Source: Pseudomonas fluorescens
GTDB lineage: Bacteria > Pseudomonadota > Gammaproteobacteria > Pseudomonadales > Pseudomonadaceae
Direction of reading: 5' to 3'
Length of the DNA: 64,000 nucleotides
Assembly: GCF_000967965.1 (NCBI RefSeq)
Contig: NZ_LACC01000025.1
Location: forward strand, 12,405-76,404
The notes under the pieces were generated by a model. That model was not told the DNA's origin and searched no databases. It worked only from the letters and a program-made list of their open reading frames with translations. The position numbers and the translations under genes are program-made. Below are positions 62,013 through 64,000 of the stretch, piece by piece (the first letter of the stretch is position 1; every line of letters starts with the position of its first letter).

Positions 62013-64000
62013 TTACCTCGATAGCAGATTGAGTTGTTGCGAGACGGGCGGCGTGCTCGCCAGGGGCAGGCGCAAGGTGAAGCAGGTGCCTTGGCCCAGG
62101 GTCGATTGCACTTCCATCTGCCCTTTGTGGTTATTGGTGATGATGAAGTACGACACCGACAGCCCAAGTCCGGTGCCCTGGCCGATTTCCTTGGTCGTGA
62201 AAAACGGCTCGAAGGTCCGTTTGCGCACGCTTTCGCTCATGCCGACGCCGTTGTCCTCGACCTGAATTTCTGCCCATGGCGGATTCAGTCTGGTGCGCAG
62301 AATGATCCGCCCCGGCTCGCTGTCGTCTTCGCGCTGGTGGATGGCTTGCGCGGCGTTTTTCAACAGGTTGAGCAGCACTTGCTCCAGTTCGTTGGCGGTG
62401 CCTGGGACCGGTCCCAGGGCTGGATCGAACTGGCGAATGATCGCCTGGCCCTTGAAGTCGAAACCTATTGCCAGGTCGAAATCGTTACCGGCGATCTCCA
62501 CTGCCTGGTCGATCAGGGCAGGCAAATCGCACGGGGCCATCTGGCGGGTGCTGCGACGACTGAAACTGAGCATGTGGGTGACGATTTTCGCCGCCCGGGC
62601 ACCGGCCTGCTGGATGCCGTCGAGCAACTGTGGCACTTCGCGCACTTGCAGATATTGATTGACCGTCGCCAGTTCGATGCCGGCCTGTTCGGCCACTTCA
62701 AGGTTCTTCGGTAAATCGGGGGACAGGCGTCGGCGAATGTTTTGCACGTTGTGCAGGATCGCACCCAGCGGGTTGTTGATCTCGTGGGCCATGCCGGCGG
62801 CAAGACCACCCACCGAAAGCATTTTCTCCGACTGCACCATCATCTCTTCCAGGGACAGGCGCTGGGTGATGTCGTCGATCCGGATCACCACGCCACGCCC
62901 GGCACCACCCATTAACGGATAGAAAGTCAGGGCGTAGTGGCGGGGGTCGTCGTCCTTGAGCCAGGTGACACGTTCGATCTTGGCCACCGTATGCTGCTCG
63001 ACCGTTTCCTTGAGTTGCGGCAGGAACGGCTTGAGCGGTTCGAAAGCGAGGAAGATAGGCTGGTTCAGGGCTTCATCGAGGCGCGTGCCGGACAGGGCAG
63101 TGGCTTCCTGGTTCCATTGCGTCACGTAGAGTTGTTCGTCGAGGGCGATCAGCGCCGACGGCATGGAGTCGATGATGCTGTTGAGGTAGTTCTGGAAACC
63201 GGTGAGCTTTTTCTCGATCTTGCTGCGCACCTGGACTTCGAGCTCCAGTTTGCGGTTGGTATGGCGGGTTTCTTCCGCCAGACCCTGAGCCTGGTCGTAG
63301 GCTGCCTGGGAGTCGTCCCTGGCCCGCTTGAGTTGCTGCTCCCTGGCCTCGATCCGCGAAAGCATGGTGTTGAACGCCTCGGCGAGGCTGCCGATTTCAT
63401 CGTGGTTTCCGCGCGAAGCACGCAGTGCGTAGTTTTCTTCACGGGTTACCTGCCGGGACAATTCTTCGAGCTGGTGGATCGGCCGGGTAATCAGGCGCTT
63501 GATCTGGCGGGCAATGATCAGCCACAGCAGCACGCTGAAAATCAGGATGCCCAGACTGGCCGTCAGGGTCCCGGTGTAGAACGCCACTGGCAGTTCGCTC
63601 GTGGCCACCAACAGCAGGTGCCCTGGTGCCGCATCGGTGCGGGGCAGGGGGATGACTTGGTTGGTACGAAACTCGGTGGCCTGCCAGTCTTCGATATGCC
63701 GGAAACGCTTCGGCAGTTCCAGGTTGTCGCCATGCTGCAATTGCGCCAATCGCTCACCCTTTGCGTCATACAGGGCTGCCGCGCGCAAAGGCGAATAGCT
63801 GTTGAGTTCATTCAGCAGGCGTTCGGCGCTTTGCGGTGACTCCAGGGCTTCGGAGGCCAGGCTCGGGTTGGATACCAGCCGGCCGATGGTCTGCAGGGCT
63901 TGGGGCGCCATGCTTTCCTGGGAGATGTAGTAGGCGGCGCTGATAAAGGTCAGGTTGGCAACCAGCAGGACGGTGACCATCAGTACCAGCAGGGCGGCCA
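62013..64000 (-). CDS. Sensor histidine kinase (partial, 5' end beyond window)
   Basis: At least 655 residues are visible. The reading frame continues upstream through a hydrophobic stretch (AALLVLMVTVLLVAN), so the true start is outside the window. It has a periplasmic part, a second helix (ASLGILIFSVLLWLIIARQ), a HAMP domain, a coiled coil, a PAS-like part (SALIALDEQLYVTQWNQ), the HisKA motif with the phosphoacceptor in GMAHEINNPLGA and an ATPase domain (LLNLLKNAAQAI, DNGVGM, GTGLGLSVS). The match to the PA4398-type kinase that follows this block in P. aeruginosa is recalled, not checked. No response regulator is seen in the window. Confidence 0.88.
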   Translation of the reverse strand, partial: AALLVLMVTVLLVANLTFISAAYYISQESMAPQALQTIGRLVSNPSLASEALESPQSAERLLNELNSYSPLRAAALYDAKGERLAQLQHGDNLELPKRFRHIEDWQATEFRTNQVIPLPRTDAAPGHLLLVATSELPVAFYTGTLTASLGILIFSVLLWLIIARQIKRLITRPIHQLEELSRQVTREENYALRASRGNHDEIGSLAEAFNTMLSRIEAREQQLKRARDDSQAAYDQAQGLAEETRHTNRKLELEVQVRSKIEKKLTGFQNYLNSIIDSMPSALIALDEQLYVTQWNQEATALSGTRLDEALNQPIFLAFEPLKPFLPQLKETVEQHTVAKIERVTWLKDDDPRHYALTFYPLMGGAGRGVVIRIDDITQRLSLEEMMVQSEKMLSVGGLAAGMAHEINNPLGAILHNVQNIRRRLSPDLPKNLEVAEQAGIELATVNQYLQVREVPQLLDGIQQAGARAAKIVTHMLSFSRRSTRQMAPCDLPALIDQAVEIAGNDFDLAIGFDFKGQAIIRQFDPALGPVPGTANELEQVLLNLLKNAAQAIHQREDDSEPGRIILRTRLNPPWAEIQVEDNGVGMSESVRKRTFEPFFTTKEIGQGTGLGLSVSYFIITNNHKGQMEVQSTLGQGTCFTLRLPLASTPPVSQQLNLLSR

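Overview
The window looks like chromosomal DNA from a fluorescent-group Pseudomonas. The signs are high GC with matching codon use, an MvaT silencer, SodB, PobA/PobR, a Pct-type chemoreceptor, many REP doublets of the GAGCGAGC-TTGCTCGC type, and gene orders that I recall from P. aeruginosa PAO1 (sodB-lysE-ACT-argP; fumarase-sadC-ferredoxin reductase-enoyl-CoA hydratase-pyk; sbcB-mvaT-purU ... pct receptor; secA-argJ-GST-mutT). These comparisons are from memory, not from a search. I see no rRNA, tRNA, CRISPR array, prophage or insertion sequence.

Layout. 1-0.75 kb: a long leader with several predicted stem-loops in front of a shortened DUF6124-type gene. 0.76-6.7 kb: sodB, the argO/ACT/argP amino-acid export module, an NAD-dependent epimerase, a coiled-coil membrane protein and a tandem-Cache secreted protein. 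6.8-24.6 kb: accessory catabolism and regulation: a DHA2 exporter, pobA/pobR, three LysR/AraC regulators, an exported metallo-beta-lactamase-fold protein with an altered metal motif, and a run of six genes made of a 2-ketoarginine-decarboxylase-like ThDP enzyme, an aldehyde dehydrogenase and a polyamine-type ABC transporter. 24.6-33 kb: flavin reductase, a DG(F/Y)DKTG-repeat secreted peptide, then a two-component system (MifS/MifR-like) next to a KgtP-like 2-oxoglutarate permease that has a sigma-54 promoter, and class I fumarase. 33-38.6 kb: a SadC-like diguanylate cyclase overlapping a ferredoxin-reductase gene, enoyl-CoA hydratase, pyruvate kinase, a TPR lipoprotein and a PilZ protein. 38.7-45.4 kb: a six-gene translationally coupled operon RDD-SpoIIM-DUF4129-DUF4350-MoxR-DUF58. 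45.6-54.6 kb: sbcB, mvaT, purU, DUF2334 deacetylase plus glycosyltransferase, an amino-acid chemoreceptor and a HerA-like ATPase. 54.7-64 kb: DciA-like DUF721, secA, argJ, GST, a MutT-ThiE fusion, a PduO-type adenosyltransferase and a histidine kinase cut by the window end.

Themes. Several uptake or catabolic genes (pobA, the ThDP gene, the ABC binding protein, kgtP) carry an AANAANAA Hfq/Crc-type motif just before the start codon, which suggests catabolite repression control of the accessory block. Two repeat families mark gene ends: about a dozen REP doublets and four longer MITE-like inverted repeats beginning GTGGCGAGGGGGCTTGC. One long repeat and one large palindrome sit inside the ABC operon.

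The most unusual items are the leader in front of the DUF6124 gene, the perfect 12-bp inverted repeat in the fumarase leader, the altered metal site of the exported metallo-beta-lactamase protein, the DG(F/Y)DKTG peptide, and the MoxR-centred operon of unknown function.
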